Shown: positions 37,318-45,119 of the stretch, in pieces
Numbering within the stretch: the first letter of the stretch is position 1
Layout of the letters: every line of letters begins with the position of its first letter
Notes under the pieces: generated by a model
What the model was told of the DNA's origin: nothing
The model's database searches: none
Seen by the model: only the letters and a program-made list of their open reading frames with translations
Made by a program: the position numbers and the translations under genes
Assembly (NCBI GenBank): GCA_044228435.1
Contig: JBGAUW010000009.1
Coordinates: 1 to 64,000, forward strand
Length of the DNA: 64,000 nt
From: Bog-950 sp044228435
GTDB lineage: Bacteria; Bacteroidota; Bacteroidia; Chitinophagales; LD1
Reading direction: 5' to 3'

Positions 37318-38238
37318 TTGTCTATTCGCCCTGTGATTTTAGTAGACAACCGTAACAATACCGACCCTTACCTAAACCTGGCGCTTGAAGAATTTCTGAT
37401 CAGGCAAGCCGACTGCACCGAGCGCGATTTGCTTCTGCTATATATTAATGAGCCCTGTATAGTGCTGGGTAAAAACCAAAGCATTTACAAGGAGGTTAAC
37501 TTTGATTACCTTCGGAATAATAAGCTAAAGCTTTGCCGTCGCATTTCGGGCGGGGGCACGGTTTACCAGGATTTAGGCAACCTTTCGTTTTGCTTTATTA
37601 CCCGGTTTGCCGATAAAAAGATAAACAACTACGAATGGTTTAACCGCCCGGTAATAGCCGCCTTAAAAACCATTGGTGTAGATGCCGAAATGGATGCCCG
37701 AAACAGCATACTTTGCAAGGGCAAAAAAATATCGGGTAATGCCCAGTTTACCAATCGCAAAAACATTATCAGCCACGGTACCCTGCTGTTTAATGCCGAC
37801 CTTGATAACTTGCGGGCCTGCTTAAAACCCAATCCATTCAAGGTAGAAAGCAAAGCGGTAGAATCGGTAAGCAATTCGGTGCGAAATATAGATACCGAAA
37901 CTACTGGGGTAAAAACAACGGAGGAGTTAAAAACCTATCTGCAAAATGCCCTGCAAGCCACAGAGGTAATGCAGCTTTCCGATGGCGATTGGGAAGTGAT
38001 ACAAAAAAGCGCTGATGAAAAGTTCTGCTCGTTTGAGTGGATATACGGTCGCAGTCCGCTTACTAAAATTGATAAGGGAGATATACAACTGGAAATTGAA
38101 GATGGTAAGATTAGAGTAATTACAGGAACCCAAACCGAAGCCCTGCAATTAGAAGGCACCCGCTATCAATACAACGACATAAAAAAAGCGTTAGAAAATC
38201 ATCCTAACGCTTCGGCCCTGTTACAGGCTATATTTTGA
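37318..38238 (+). CDS. lplA: lipoate-protein ligase A
   Basis: 306 residues from a TTG at 37318; a GTG at 37333 is an equally credible start because the conserved part begins at VILVDNRNNTDPYLNLALEEFL. The enzyme activates lipoate with ATP and attaches it to lipoyl domains of 2-oxoacid dehydrogenases and GcvH. The motifs RRISGGGTVYQDLGNL (lipoyl-AMP site), KISGNAQ with its catalytic Lys, and HGTLLFNADL are all present, followed by a C-terminal accessory domain (about 230-306). Confidence 0.92.
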   Translation: MSIRPVILVDNRNNTDPYLNLALEEFLIRQADCTERDLLLLYINEPCIVLGKNQSIYKEVNFDYLRNNKLKLCRRISGGGTVYQDLGNLSFCFITRFADKKINNYEWFNRPVIAALKTIGVDAEMDARNSILCKGKKISGNAQFTNRKNIISHGTLLFNADLDNLRACLKPNPFKVESKAVESVSNSVRNIDTETTGVKTTEELKTYLQNALQATEVMQLSDGDWEVIQKSADEKFCSFEWIYGRSPLTKIDKGDIQLEIEDGKIRVITGTQTEALQLEGTRYQYNDIKKALENHPNASALLQAIF

Positions 38239-38307
38239 CCACCTCGGTCTCACTTCGTTCGACCACTCCTCCTCAAATACCGCCGCGGTAGCGGCGAAGG
38301 AGGAGAA
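38239..38307. repeat. palindromic intergenic sequence between lplA and the SPOR-like gene
   Basis: It contains a nested hairpin: outer arms 38266-38272 and 38299-38305 (CTCCTCC and its complement), inner arms 38281-38286 and 38291-38296 (CGCCGC and GCGGCG) with a GGTA loop. It is GC-rich compared with neighbouring spacers. The adjoining segment CTTCGTTCGACCACTCC looks like the mosaic palindromic repeats that recur in Bacteroidota spacers (recollection, not tested). It may also serve as a terminator for both convergent genes. Confidence 0.5.
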
Positions 38308-38312
38308 AAACG

Positions 38313-38990
38313 CTATTTTTTTAAAGCATCCTGCAATGTTTCAGGCTCTGGTTTACCGGCATATTTTGGGTTCTTGCTCCACTCATATACGCGCACTCCA
38401 TCAATGTATTTTGATACAAAAGCATCTTTAATTCCCATTTTACGCACATCAGATACAAAGCTTTTGGCAATCTCTTCATCCGGAAAGTATGATATAATAT
38501 AGCGGTTAAGGCCATCTACTTCTTCATAGCCTATAAAGCGCGGGGCGTCGAAATACTTATTAATACTAAAGTTTTTATATAAACCAATTTGCACTTTATA
38601 AACGGTTCCCTTTTGAGCCTTGTTGGTAAGCGCTGTTTGGGCTTTAGCAGCTATTTCGGGGTCTGCATCGGGCACATTCTCTCCGCGTAAAAGGGCACTT
38701 TCCTGCTCCGATTTTTTCAAATCAGTTTCTAAACCTGCTATTTTGTTCTCTAACTCGGCCTGTTTGGTGCTGGCATACGCCTGGTCATCCTTCAGGCGCT
38801 TAATCTCGGCCTCATTACTATCCAACGTGGCACGTATATCTTCCATTTTAGCCTTGTAGCCGGCCAAATCTTTGCCATAGTTTTTCAACTCTTCTTTTAA
38901 TCGCTTCTTTTCGTCTTTAGAAAGTTCCTGCGAAAAGCCTGCCTGGCAAAAAATTAACGCTAAGGCAATAAACAAAATAGATTTTTTCAT
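38313..38990 (-). CDS. secreted coiled-coil protein with SPOR-like C-terminus
   Basis: 225 residues from ATG 38990; an upstream start at 39017 would place nine residues before the signal peptide and is rejected. After the signal peptide (ends near AGFSQ) comes a long Lys/Glu-rich coiled coil (about 22-110). The C-terminal domain has the SPOR-like start TVYKVQIGLYKNFSI and continues to about residue 205. SPOR domains bind denuded peptidoglycan glycan strands at division sites, so the protein may be periplasmic and cell-wall linked. Convergent with lplA. Confidence 0.8.
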   Translation of the reverse strand: MKKSILFIALALIFCQAGFSQELSKDEKKRLKEELKNYGKDLAGYKAKMEDIRATLDSNEAEIKRLKDDQAYASTKQAELENKIAGLETDLKKSEQESALLRGENVPDADPEIAAKAQTALTNKAQKGTVYKVQIGLYKNFSINKYFDAPRFIGYEEVDGLNRYIISYFPDEEIAKSFVSDVRKMGIKDAFVSKYIDGVRVYEWSKNPKYAGKPEPETLQDALKK

Positions 38991-39161
38991 AACAACGCAC
39001 GTATGGTTCGATAACAAATGTATTTGAAACCCGCGTGCCTGGCCTGCGTTGTTTCCACACTGTGTTAATACAACGGCGGCTAAAACCTACACCCCATAGC
39101 CCTAAAAGTAAGTATGATACTTTTCAGCCCGCCATTAAAAAAACGTATTTATAATTGCAAC

Positions 39162-40052
39162 ATGCACATAATAGAAAACGAGTTTTTAAAAGTAACCGTG
39201 CGCGAATTCGGCGCCGAACTAACATCGATAATTGATAAGAAGAACAAACTGGAGCACCTGTGGAATGCCGAAGAAACCATTTGGCCCTGGCATGCACCGG
39301 TATTGTTTCCCATAGTAGGCCGCAGCCTGAACGATGAAATATTGATAGACGGGGTTAAATACCTGATGGAAAAGCACGGCCTTGCCCGCAAGCATGACTT
39401 TGCAGTGATGGAGCGCAGCGAAGATAAACTGGTGTTTAGCCTTACAGCTACCGAAGATACGCTAATGATATACCCTTACCGGTTCGAGTTTTTAATAGGC
39501 TACCGGTTAAAGCAAAACACGCTGCATGTTTCTTACGAGGTGCGGAACACCGATACCAAAGAGATTTACTTTCAGCTTGGCGGACACCCTGCTTTTGCGG
39601 TTCCCTTTAAGCCTACCAACACCGGCCATAGCGGCACCGAAAAATATGAGGACTATTATTTAGAATTTGAACACACCGAAACCGCTAACAGGCATTTTAT
39701 TGACGGCGATGGATTTTTTAACGGACAAACCGAAAAGGTGCTGAATAACACCAATCGCCTGCCTCTGCAAAGCGACTTATTTAAAGATGATGCCCTTATT
39801 TTTAAAGATTTAAAATCGCGCAAGGTTACTATTGGGAATAAAAACAACGGCCACTACTTAAGTGTAGCCTACCCCGATTTTAACTATTTGGGCGTTTGGG
39901 CCAAAGTAAACGCCCCTTACGTGTGTATAGAACCTTGGCTGGGCTGTGCCGATACGGCCGGAGATTTACGGCAATTTAAAGATAAAGAGGGCGTTATCAA
40001 ACTGTTACAGGCCCAAAGTTTAAATGCCAACTATATTATTGAAGTAGGTTGA
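39162..40052 (+). CDS. aldose 1-epimerase family protein
   Basis: 296 residues from ATG 39162. A galactose-mutarotase-like beta-sandwich: an FGAELTSIIDKKNKLEHLWN start, the APVLFPIVGRS block, KHGLARKHDFAV with conserved His/Arg, the YPYRFEFLIGYRL strand, QLGGHPAF (catalytic His candidate) and the C-terminal CIEPWLGCAD (catalytic Glu candidate). It belongs to the YihR/LacX-type group, which interconverts sugar anomers. The sugar is unknown. No sugar-metabolism genes are adjacent. Confidence 0.87.
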   Translation: MHIIENEFLKVTVREFGAELTSIIDKKNKLEHLWNAEETIWPWHAPVLFPIVGRSLNDEILIDGVKYLMEKHGLARKHDFAVMERSEDKLVFSLTATEDTLMIYPYRFEFLIGYRLKQNTLHVSYEVRNTDTKEIYFQLGGHPAFAVPFKPTNTGHSGTEKYEDYYLEFEHTETANRHFIDGDGFFNGQTEKVLNNTNRLPLQSDLFKDDALIFKDLKSRKVTIGNKNNGHYLSVAYPDFNYLGVWAKVNAPYVCIEPWLGCADTAGDLRQFKDKEGVIKLLQAQSLNANYIIEVG

Positions 40053-40061
40053 TAATATTAT

Positions 40062-40101
40062 CAAACATATGTTTGAATTTAAAAACCACAGGTTTAAATT
40101 C
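40062..40101. promoter_or_regulatory. palindrome and AT-rich hairpin upstream of clpS
   Basis: A perfect 14-bp palindrome (CAAACATATGTTTG, 40062-40075) is followed by a hairpin with 11-bp arms and a two-base bulge (40075-40101, loop ACA). It ends 19 bp before the clpS start. It could be an operator for clpS or a weak terminator for the epimerase gene; the sequence alone does not decide. Confidence 0.4.
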
Positions 40102-40120
40102 GCCTAGCTAAATTATATAC

Positions 40121-40402
40121 ATGAGCACTTCGCATTCTACCTTACTGCAGCCCGAAATTGATTTGGGCGAAAGCGTTGCTAATCTGCACCGCCTTATTTT
40201 GCACAACGACGACCACAATACATTTGAAAATGTAATTGAAGCTTTGGTTGATATTTGCAAGCATAGCAGCGAACAAGCTGAACAATGCTCGTATATCATC
40301 CACAGCAAAGGCAAATACGCTGTAAAGCATGGCCCTTTTAAGCTGCTTAAGCCTATGAAGGACGCCATTACCGACCGCGGTATTAATGCTACCATTGAAT
40401 AG
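40121..40402 (+). CDS. clpS: ATP-dependent Clp protease adaptor ClpS
   Basis: 93 residues, the usual size. ClpS delivers N-degron substrates to ClpAP. The substrate-pocket motif LILHNDDHNTFENVIEAL (about 25-42) has the conserved Asn-Asp-Asp and the following residues; the EQCSYIIHSKGKYAV region carries the conserved His. It stands alone; clpA is not here, as is usual in Bacteroidota where ClpC may be the partner (inference). Confidence 0.93.
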   Translation: MSTSHSTLLQPEIDLGESVANLHRLILHNDDHNTFENVIEALVDICKHSSEQAEQCSYIIHSKGKYAVKHGPFKLLKPMKDAITDRGINATIE

Positions 40403-40454
40403 TTGGCCTACCACAGCCGGTTATTAATTATGTACCATCACTTATCAATTTATT

Positions 40455-42077
40455 ATGGGGCAATACTTTAACCAGGAGCACGAGTTGTTCCGGCAGTCGG
40501 TGCGCGATTTTGTGCAAAAAGAAGTAGTTCCGAACATAAATAAATGGGAAGAGCAGGAAATGATACCGCGCGAGGTTTTTAAGCGCATGGGCGAACTGGG
40601 CTTTTTAGGCATCAACTTTCCGGAAAGTGTAGGCGGCACCAACAACGATTTTTGGTATACCGTTGCTTACCTGGAAGAGCTTGCCAACAACACCTGCGCA
40701 GGTTTTGCCGCAGCGGTAAGTGTGCACCAGTATATGGCTACCAATCATATTTTATCGGCCGGTAGCCCCTACCTGCATGAAAGGTATTTAAAACCGTCGA
40801 TAGACGGCAGCTTTGTAGGCAGCATTGCCATTAGCGAACCAGGGGCAGGCAGTGATGTGGCTAACCTGCGGTGCACCGCTAAACGCGAGGGCGACCATTA
40901 CATTATAAACGGAAGCAAAACTTTTATTACCAATGGCTACTACGGCAACTTTGTAACCGTAGCATGCAAAACCGACCCCGATGCGGGCCTTGCGGGCATT
41001 AGCCTGATTGTGGTAGACCAGGGCACACCGGGCTTTACCACCACCAAGCTTAAAAAAATGGGTTGGAAGAGCAGCGACACAGGTGAGCTATTTTTTGATA
41101 ACGTAAAAGTGCCCGTAAGCCATTTAGTTGGCAACGAGGGGCAGGGTTTCTTTTATGTAATGGAAAGCTTTCAGCTGGAGCGACTGGTGGGTGCTATATT
41201 AGCCATAGCAGGTTGCGAAAGAGCCTTAGACAGCACATTAAAATACATGCACGAGCGAAACGCCTTTGGTAAGCCTATTGCCAAATACCAGGTGCTACGC
41301 CATAAAATTGCCGAAATAGTAAGCGAGGTAGAAATTACCAAGCGATTTGTATACTACTGCTGCGATTTATTTGAGCGCGGAATATTTGCGGTTAAAGAAT
41401 GCAGTATGGCCAAAATGAAAGCCACCGAGCTGGGCAAAACCGTGGCCGACGAATGCCTGCAAATGTTTGGGGGTTACGGATACATGAGTGAATACTCTAT
41501 TGAACGCGCCTACCGCGATGCACGGGTAGGAACGATTGTAGGCGGCACTACCGAAATTATGCGCGAAATAATTTCGAAGATGGTAATAGACGGCGTTAAC
41601 TACGAAAGCGCTTACAAGAACATGAAAGGGCAGCAAAAAGCCGAAGCCGCCGAAAAAGCAGCTCCCAAACAACAGGCCGCCACGCCTGCACCGGTGGCAG
41701 ATACAAAGCATATTTCTTCACTAAATACAAATGGAAAAATGGAATCAACTCCAAAAACAGCCAAAGAAATTATCTACTCACTTCCACAGCGCTTAAAAAC
41801 CGATAAAGTAGATGCGAATGCCGAATCTACCTTTCACTTTAAACTGGATGGCCCTACCGGCGGACAGTTTACAGCCGTTTTAAAAAATAAACAGGTAGAA
41901 GTATCGGATGGTTTAAATGGCGAGGCTACCTGCGTAATTAGCGCAAAGGCTAACGACTACGAAGACCTTGAACTTGGCCGCGGCAACCCGCAAATGATGT
42001 TTATGATGGGCAAAATAAAAGTAACCAACCTGGGCGAGGTGATGAAGTTTGTTACCTACTTCAACCGCTTGGGGTAA
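40455..42077 (+). CDS. acyl-CoA dehydrogenase fused to an SCP2 sterol-carrier domain
   Basis: 540 residues. Residues 1-385 form a complete acyl-CoA dehydrogenase: the FAD- and substrate-binding block ISEPGAGSDVANLRC, the YIINGSKTFITNG strand, and the C-terminal signature QMFGGYGYMSEYSIERAYRD with the GGTTEIMRE region. A linker rich in Ala, Glu, Gln and Pro (about 395-425) leads to a C-terminal domain (about 435-540) with FHFKLDGPTGGQFTAVL, VEVSDG and MFMMGKIKVTNLGEVM, which match SCP2/sterol-carrier domains. The dehydrogenase would oxidise an acyl-CoA; the SCP2 part could hold the acyl chain. Normally these are separate proteins. An internal ATG at the linker could also yield SCP2 alone. Confidence 0.88.
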   Translation: MGQYFNQEHELFRQSVRDFVQKEVVPNINKWEEQEMIPREVFKRMGELGFLGINFPESVGGTNNDFWYTVAYLEELANNTCAGFAAAVSVHQYMATNHILSAGSPYLHERYLKPSIDGSFVGSIAISEPGAGSDVANLRCTAKREGDHYIINGSKTFITNGYYGNFVTVACKTDPDAGLAGISLIVVDQGTPGFTTTKLKKMGWKSSDTGELFFDNVKVPVSHLVGNEGQGFFYVMESFQLERLVGAILAIAGCERALDSTLKYMHERNAFGKPIAKYQVLRHKIAEIVSEVEITKRFVYYCCDLFERGIFAVKECSMAKMKATELGKTVADECLQMFGGYGYMSEYSIERAYRDARVGTIVGGTTEIMREIISKMVIDGVNYESAYKNMKGQQKAEAAEKAAPKQQAATPAPVADTKHISSLNTNGKMESTPKTAKEIIYSLPQRLKTDKVDANAESTFHFKLDGPTGGQFTAVLKNKQVEVSDGLNGEATCVISAKANDYEDLELGRGNPQMMFMMGKIKVTNLGEVMKFVTYFNRLG

Positions 42078-42100
42078 ACTATTAAATAATCAGCAAATTG

Positions 42101-42132
42101 AAAAGCATCTGCCGACAGGTAGGTGCTTTTTT
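42101..42132 (+). terminator. rho-independent terminator after the acyl-CoA dehydrogenase gene
   Basis: Stem AAAAGCATCTGCC and GGTAGGTGCTTTT with two G-T pairs and a GACA loop, followed by TTT. It lies 24 bp after the stop codon at 42077. Confidence 0.8.
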
Positions 42133-42154
42133 GATTTAGAGGTATTCTTTAAAA

Positions 42155-42212
42155 GGCAGCAAAGGCATTTAAACGCAAAGGTCGCAAAGCGAAATACCGC
42201 AAAGACCGCAAG
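42155..42212. repeat. cluster of GCAAAG words
   Basis: GCAAAG or CGCAAAG appears four times between 42158 and 42203, ending in CCGCAAG. The spacing is irregular (9-16 bp). It lies in the 223-bp spacer before crcB and is not coding. Similar CGCAAAG-rich runs occur in other Bacteroidota spacers (recollection, not tested). Confidence 0.5.
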
Positions 42213-42300
42213 CTATGCGCTTCCTTGCATAAATCTACGTGTCGCTTGCGTTAATTTGCATTGGTTGGTTTCATCACTTTTTTATACCTACGCACTACCA

Positions 42301-42672
42301 ATGAAATTAATTTTAGCCATAGGGGTAGGTAGTTTTATAGGGGGCATTAGCCGCTACCTGCTTTCTACCTACATACAAACCAGGGTAATGTCGGGGTTTC
42401 CTTACGGCACTTTGGTAGTAAATATTGCCGGTTGCTTTTTAATCGGGCTGGTGTTTGCTTTTAGCTTGCGGGGCAGCCTGGGGCATGAATGGCGCTTGTT
42501 TTTAGCCACCGGTATTATTGGCGGGTTTACCACTTATTCAGCATACAGCTACGAAACCCTCTCACTTGTGCGCGAGGCACAATATACCGCTGCCTTTTTG
42601 TATGTAGGTGCCAGTTTGTTGCTTGGCCTTGCCGCTACCTTTTTAGGTATGCAGGTTACAAAAGCAATATAA
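42301..42672 (+). CDS. crcB: fluoride ion channel CrcB/Fluc
   Basis: 123 residues from ATG 42301; the open frame extends upstream into the GCAAAG repeats but this part is not CrcB-like. The four-helix Fluc fold is recognisable: GGISRYLLSTYI (first helix end with conserved Arg), GTLVVNIAGCFLIG (second helix with the conserved Asn), GIIGGFTTYSAYSYET (third helix break, channel TTYS), and the last helix AAFLYVGASLLLGLAATF. Fluc channels export fluoride as dual-topology dimers. I looked for a fluoride riboswitch upstream and saw none. Confidence 0.92.
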   Translation: MKLILAIGVGSFIGGISRYLLSTYIQTRVMSGFPYGTLVVNIAGCFLIGLVFAFSLRGSLGHEWRLFLATGIIGGFTTYSAYSYETLSLVREAQYTAAFLYVGASLLLGLAATFLGMQVTKAI

Positions 42673-42732
42673 GCCGCACCGTGGCAATTTGGGAATGCAG
42701 CCGTAGGGCACGCACCTTGAAGCCATTTTAAC

Positions 42733-43803
42733 ATGGCTACAAAATCAACTAACTATCTACCTTATTTAAGATTAGGCGCGGTGTTTCTACCCGCAGCATC
42801 ATTAGTAAACACACTTTTTCCTGGTTACTTAAAAGGCTTTATAAATAAGAACTTGCGGGTAATGGGTGTTTTGCAGGGAAGCATAGATAGCGTGGGTATT
42901 ACCGCCGGTGGAAAAATTACTATTAAGGGCATGCGCTTTACGGGGCAGGAAGAACACCTGCCGGTTCCGTTTAAATACGGCGAAATACAAAGCATAGTAG
43001 TAAGCCTTAGCAAACGACAATTGTGGAAGGGTACTGTTGAGGCCAAGGTAAAGGTAGACGATGTAGTAGTTTACTTTATAAAAAAAGAGGATGGGGTGCA
43101 TAGTGTGTTCCACAGTATGGGCTCTTCTACTCCCCCATTTACAGTAAACATACCCGATTTAAAAGTTAGCAATGTGCAGGTGCATTATTTAGATGCCACC
43201 GTAAGGCCCGGTGTAGAATTGAAAACCGACCGGTTAAACCTAACCGCCACCAACCTTAGCACCCTACCCGTTTATGGCAGCGCTTTGCCAGCCCATATCA
43301 AAATAGATTGCAGCGCCTGCAGCGGCAATATTGATGTAGATATTAAAGGCGATTTTGCGCAGCAAAGCCCGGCCTTTGATCTTAATGCCGAAATTAAAAA
43401 TGTAGACCTAACTCGCCTGAACAGCTTGTTTCTATCGTATGCCGGATTTGATGTTAACAAAGGCACGCTAAATCTATTTATAGAAGCTGCCGCGGTAAAT
43501 GGGCAGTTTAAAGGCTATGTAAAACCCGCTATTGTGGGGCTGGATATTTTAAACCGAGACGACCAGAAGAAAGGAGTGCTTAAAGTATTATGGGAAGGTT
43601 TGCTGGGCGCCGCTCTTACCGTGCTTACCAATCCGTTCAAGAAAGACATAGCTACCAAAATTCCATTTTCGGGTAGTCTACAAAAGCCGGATGTAAATGT
43701 AGGTTACGCAGTGTTTCAAATCTTGTATAACGCGTTTGTGCAGTCGCTACGCCTATCTATTGATAATGAAATAACGCAGGACTCGGTTAAAAGCGTTGAA
43801 TAA
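42733..43803 (+). CDS. AsmA/DUF748-like protein
   Basis: 356 residues. A hydrophobic N-terminal stretch (about 10-30, LRLGAVFLPAASLVNTLF) is followed by a repetitive beta-rich region. FTVNIPDLKVSNVQVHYLDA, LKTDRLNLTATNLS and LTRLNSLFLSYAGFDVNKGTLNLFIEA are characteristic of DUF748/AsmA-type proteins, thought to bridge inner and outer membranes or carry lipids. The C-terminal PFSGSLQKPDVNVGYAVFQIL is also typical. It lies 60 bp after crcB on the same strand. The exact substrate is unknown. Confidence 0.8.
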   Translation: MATKSTNYLPYLRLGAVFLPAASLVNTLFPGYLKGFINKNLRVMGVLQGSIDSVGITAGGKITIKGMRFTGQEEHLPVPFKYGEIQSIVVSLSKRQLWKGTVEAKVKVDDVVVYFIKKEDGVHSVFHSMGSSTPPFTVNIPDLKVSNVQVHYLDATVRPGVELKTDRLNLTATNLSTLPVYGSALPAHIKIDCSACSGNIDVDIKGDFAQQSPAFDLNAEIKNVDLTRLNSLFLSYAGFDVNKGTLNLFIEAAAVNGQFKGYVKPAIVGLDILNRDDQKKGVLKVLWEGLLGAALTVLTNPFKKDIATKIPFSGSLQKPDVNVGYAVFQILYNAFVQSLRLSIDNEITQDSVKSVE

Positions 43804-43872
43804 TTTACACAACCGGTAAGGCACCGACTTTGCAATTGTGCTGCTATCACTAAAATTTCACAACCAGTTTTT

Positions 43873-44052
43873 ATGTTCCGACTTGCACTTCTTATCTCCC
43901 TGCTTATTTATGGTGTAGTTTTTATTGGGGGTATAACCCTGTATAAAATATTAGAAGTGCTGTTCCTGGTAATCTGCTTTTTTATTACCATACTTTTGGG
44001 CATTACAATTGGCAATACCCAGCGTAAAAGCCGAAGCACATCTCGATACTAA
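43873..44052 (+). CDS. small membrane protein
   Basis: 59 residues from ATG 43873 to TAA 44052. Two hydrophobic helices (about 3-21 and 28-46, the second LEVLFLVICFFITILLGITI) are separated by a Tyr-Lys turn, and a basic tail (NTQRKSRSTSR) follows. This is the arrangement of many small double-spanning inner-membrane proteins. It starts 69 bp after the DUF748-like gene and ends 11 bp before the convergent brkB remnant. No known family. Confidence 0.55.
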   Translation: MFRLALLISLLIYGVVFIGGITLYKILEVLFLVICFFITILLGITIGNTQRKSRSTSRY

Positions 44053-44063
44053 CAGTAAAGTTT

Positions 44064-44473
44064 TTATGGTGCCTGCTTTTTAATATCCTCTACCTTTTTG
44101 TTTTGTATGCCTGCTTCTTTGTTGGTTATCTGTGCCTGGGCATCCAGCTTAACGCCTTGTTCTATGGCTAAGCCCCGTGTAAATTCTGCCCCAAAAAATA
44201 ATATTTGCGACGAGTAGAATACCCACACTAAAATAACCACTATTGAACCTGCCGCGCCATACGTATCGGCAATATTTGCAGCACCTATGTAAACGCTTAT
44301 CAGGTATTTGCCAATGGCAAAAAGCACAGCTGTAAAAAGCCCACCCGCCCAAACACTTCGCCAGCGGGGTTTAGAGTCGGACATATACTTGTAAATAAGC
44401 GCAAACAGCACTACCGTAACTCCTAACGACAATAAGTTTTCGATAACAAATATGAGCACCACCGAAAAATCGG
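44064..44473 (-). pseudogene. brkB/yihY 3' remnant
   Basis: C-terminal part of a YihY/BrkB-family membrane protein: SLGVTVVLFALIYKYM, the family's GGLFTAVLFAIGKYLISVYIG and the GSIVVILVWVFYSSQILFFGAEF signature, then a charged tail. It is separated from its 5' part (47534-48170) by the transposon at 44474-47533. Joining the parts with one copy of the 12-bp duplication restores an open frame of 344 residues: DFSV is followed directly by VLIFVIENLL. The fragment alone has no convincing start, so it is probably not expressed. Confidence 0.88.
44462..44473. repeat. 12-bp target-site duplication, left copy
   Basis: CCGAAAAATCGG directly before the left inverted repeat. An identical copy is at 47534-47545. 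The word is nearly palindromic (CCGA and TCGG flanking AAAA). One further A before each copy also matches but may belong to the inverted repeat. Confidence 0.9.
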
Positions 44474-44497
44474 TAATTATATACCTGTTTGACCAAA
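44474..44497. repeat. left terminal inverted repeat of the transposon
   Basis: 24 bp that match the reverse complement of 47510-47533 except at two positions. The first gene of the element (stop codon at 44498) abuts it directly. Confidence 0.9.
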
Positions 44498-44773
44498 TTA
44501 TAGTATATCACCCATTAGAAGTACAAAAAGCCAATGAATATTGTAATCGCCTTGGGTGTATACGTGGTACGTTTTATCCCCAATCAAATGTTCCGTTTTA
44601 AGTAAGTCCGCTACTGTAAAAACTTGAGTAATGCTTTTTGAAAGATGTACAGTAACTACCGTATTTCTTTCTGTGAGGATTTCGACACATCTACGCTTAT
44701 TATCAATCCTAATTTTCACTCCCTTAATCTGCCTACAATAGTCAATAAATGGAATTGAATTTTCAAAGGCCAT
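44498..44773 (-). CDS. 91-residue protein of unknown function, transposon passenger
   Basis: 91 residues from ATG 44773. The sequence is mixed alpha/beta with a basic segment (KIRIDNKRRCVEILTERN) and an aromatic C-terminus (YNIHWLFVLLMGDIL). No family is recognised. The stop lies exactly at the inner edge of the left inverted repeat. It is 6 bp downstream of the 39-residue gene, so the two are likely cotranscribed with the transposase. Confidence 0.65.
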   Translation of the reverse strand: MAFENSIPFIDYCRQIKGVKIRIDNKRRCVEILTERNTVVTVHLSKSITQVFTVADLLKTEHLIGDKTYHVYTQGDYNIHWLFVLLMGDIL

Positions 44774-44779
44774 ATAACA

Positions 44780-44899
44780 TTATTTCTCAGTTTTCTTTTT
44801 CGCCTTTGGCTTTGGATTACCCGACACACTGGCCTTGATAATAGCGTCAAATATCTTTGCAGCTTCTTTAGGGCTGTTTTCTGTTTTCTTCTTTGCCAT
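44780..44899 (-). CDS. 39-residue Lys-rich protein, transposon passenger
   Basis: 39 residues from ATG 44899 to TAA 44780. It is very basic (MAKKKTENSPKEAAKIFDAI and a KPKAKKKTEK tail) with a central amphipathic helix (EAAKIFDAIIKASVSG). It lies 9 bp downstream of the Xre gene and 6 bp upstream of the 91-residue gene. Small Lys-rich proteins of this kind occur beside mobile elements in Bacteroidota (recollection). It may bind nucleic acid. Confidence 0.55.
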   Translation of the reverse strand: MAKKKTENSPKEAAKIFDAIIKASVSGNPKPKAKKKTEK

Positions 44900-44908
44900 A
44901 TAGCGAAT

Positions 44909-45118
44909 TTATAGAAAGTCTTTTAATTCTACCTGTAAAGCGTCTGAAATTCGCTTTAGGGTTATTATTCGTGCAGCTACATTCCCTTTCTCTATTTTGA
45001 TTAGGGTTGCTGGTTTCATATCCATAAGCAGGCACAAGTTTTCTTGACTTATGCCCGCTTTATTTCGTGCTGCTTTAATTTTATTGCCTATGGCCTGTAA
45101 GAAGTTTTCCGTTTCCAT
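44909..45118 (-). CDS. Xre-family HTH regulator, transposon-borne
   Basis: 69 residues, essentially a single Cro/C1-type helix-turn-helix (about 8-67) with the pattern GNKIKAARNKAGISQENLC, then DMKPATLIKIEKGNVAARIITLKRISDAL. Its ATG at 45116-45118 lies right after the transposase stop codon (1 bp apart), so translation is probably coupled. It likely controls the transposase or the passenger genes. Confidence 0.85.
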   Translation of the reverse strand: METENFLQAIGNKIKAARNKAGISQENLCLLMDMKPATLIKIEKGNVAARIITLKRISDALQVELKDFL

Positions 45119-45119
45119 G

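Noticed and set aside
42078..42300. fluoride riboswitch upstream of crcB
   Set aside because: The conserved stem-loop and pseudoknot pattern is not visible; the spacer holds a terminator and GCAAAG words.
42049..42300. longer N-terminal extension of CrcB
   Set aside because: It spans a terminator and repeats and does not resemble a Fluc channel.
44064..44462. a separate 132-residue membrane protein gene
   Set aside because: Its N-terminus lies exactly at the transposon target site and it completes the brkB 5' part in frame.
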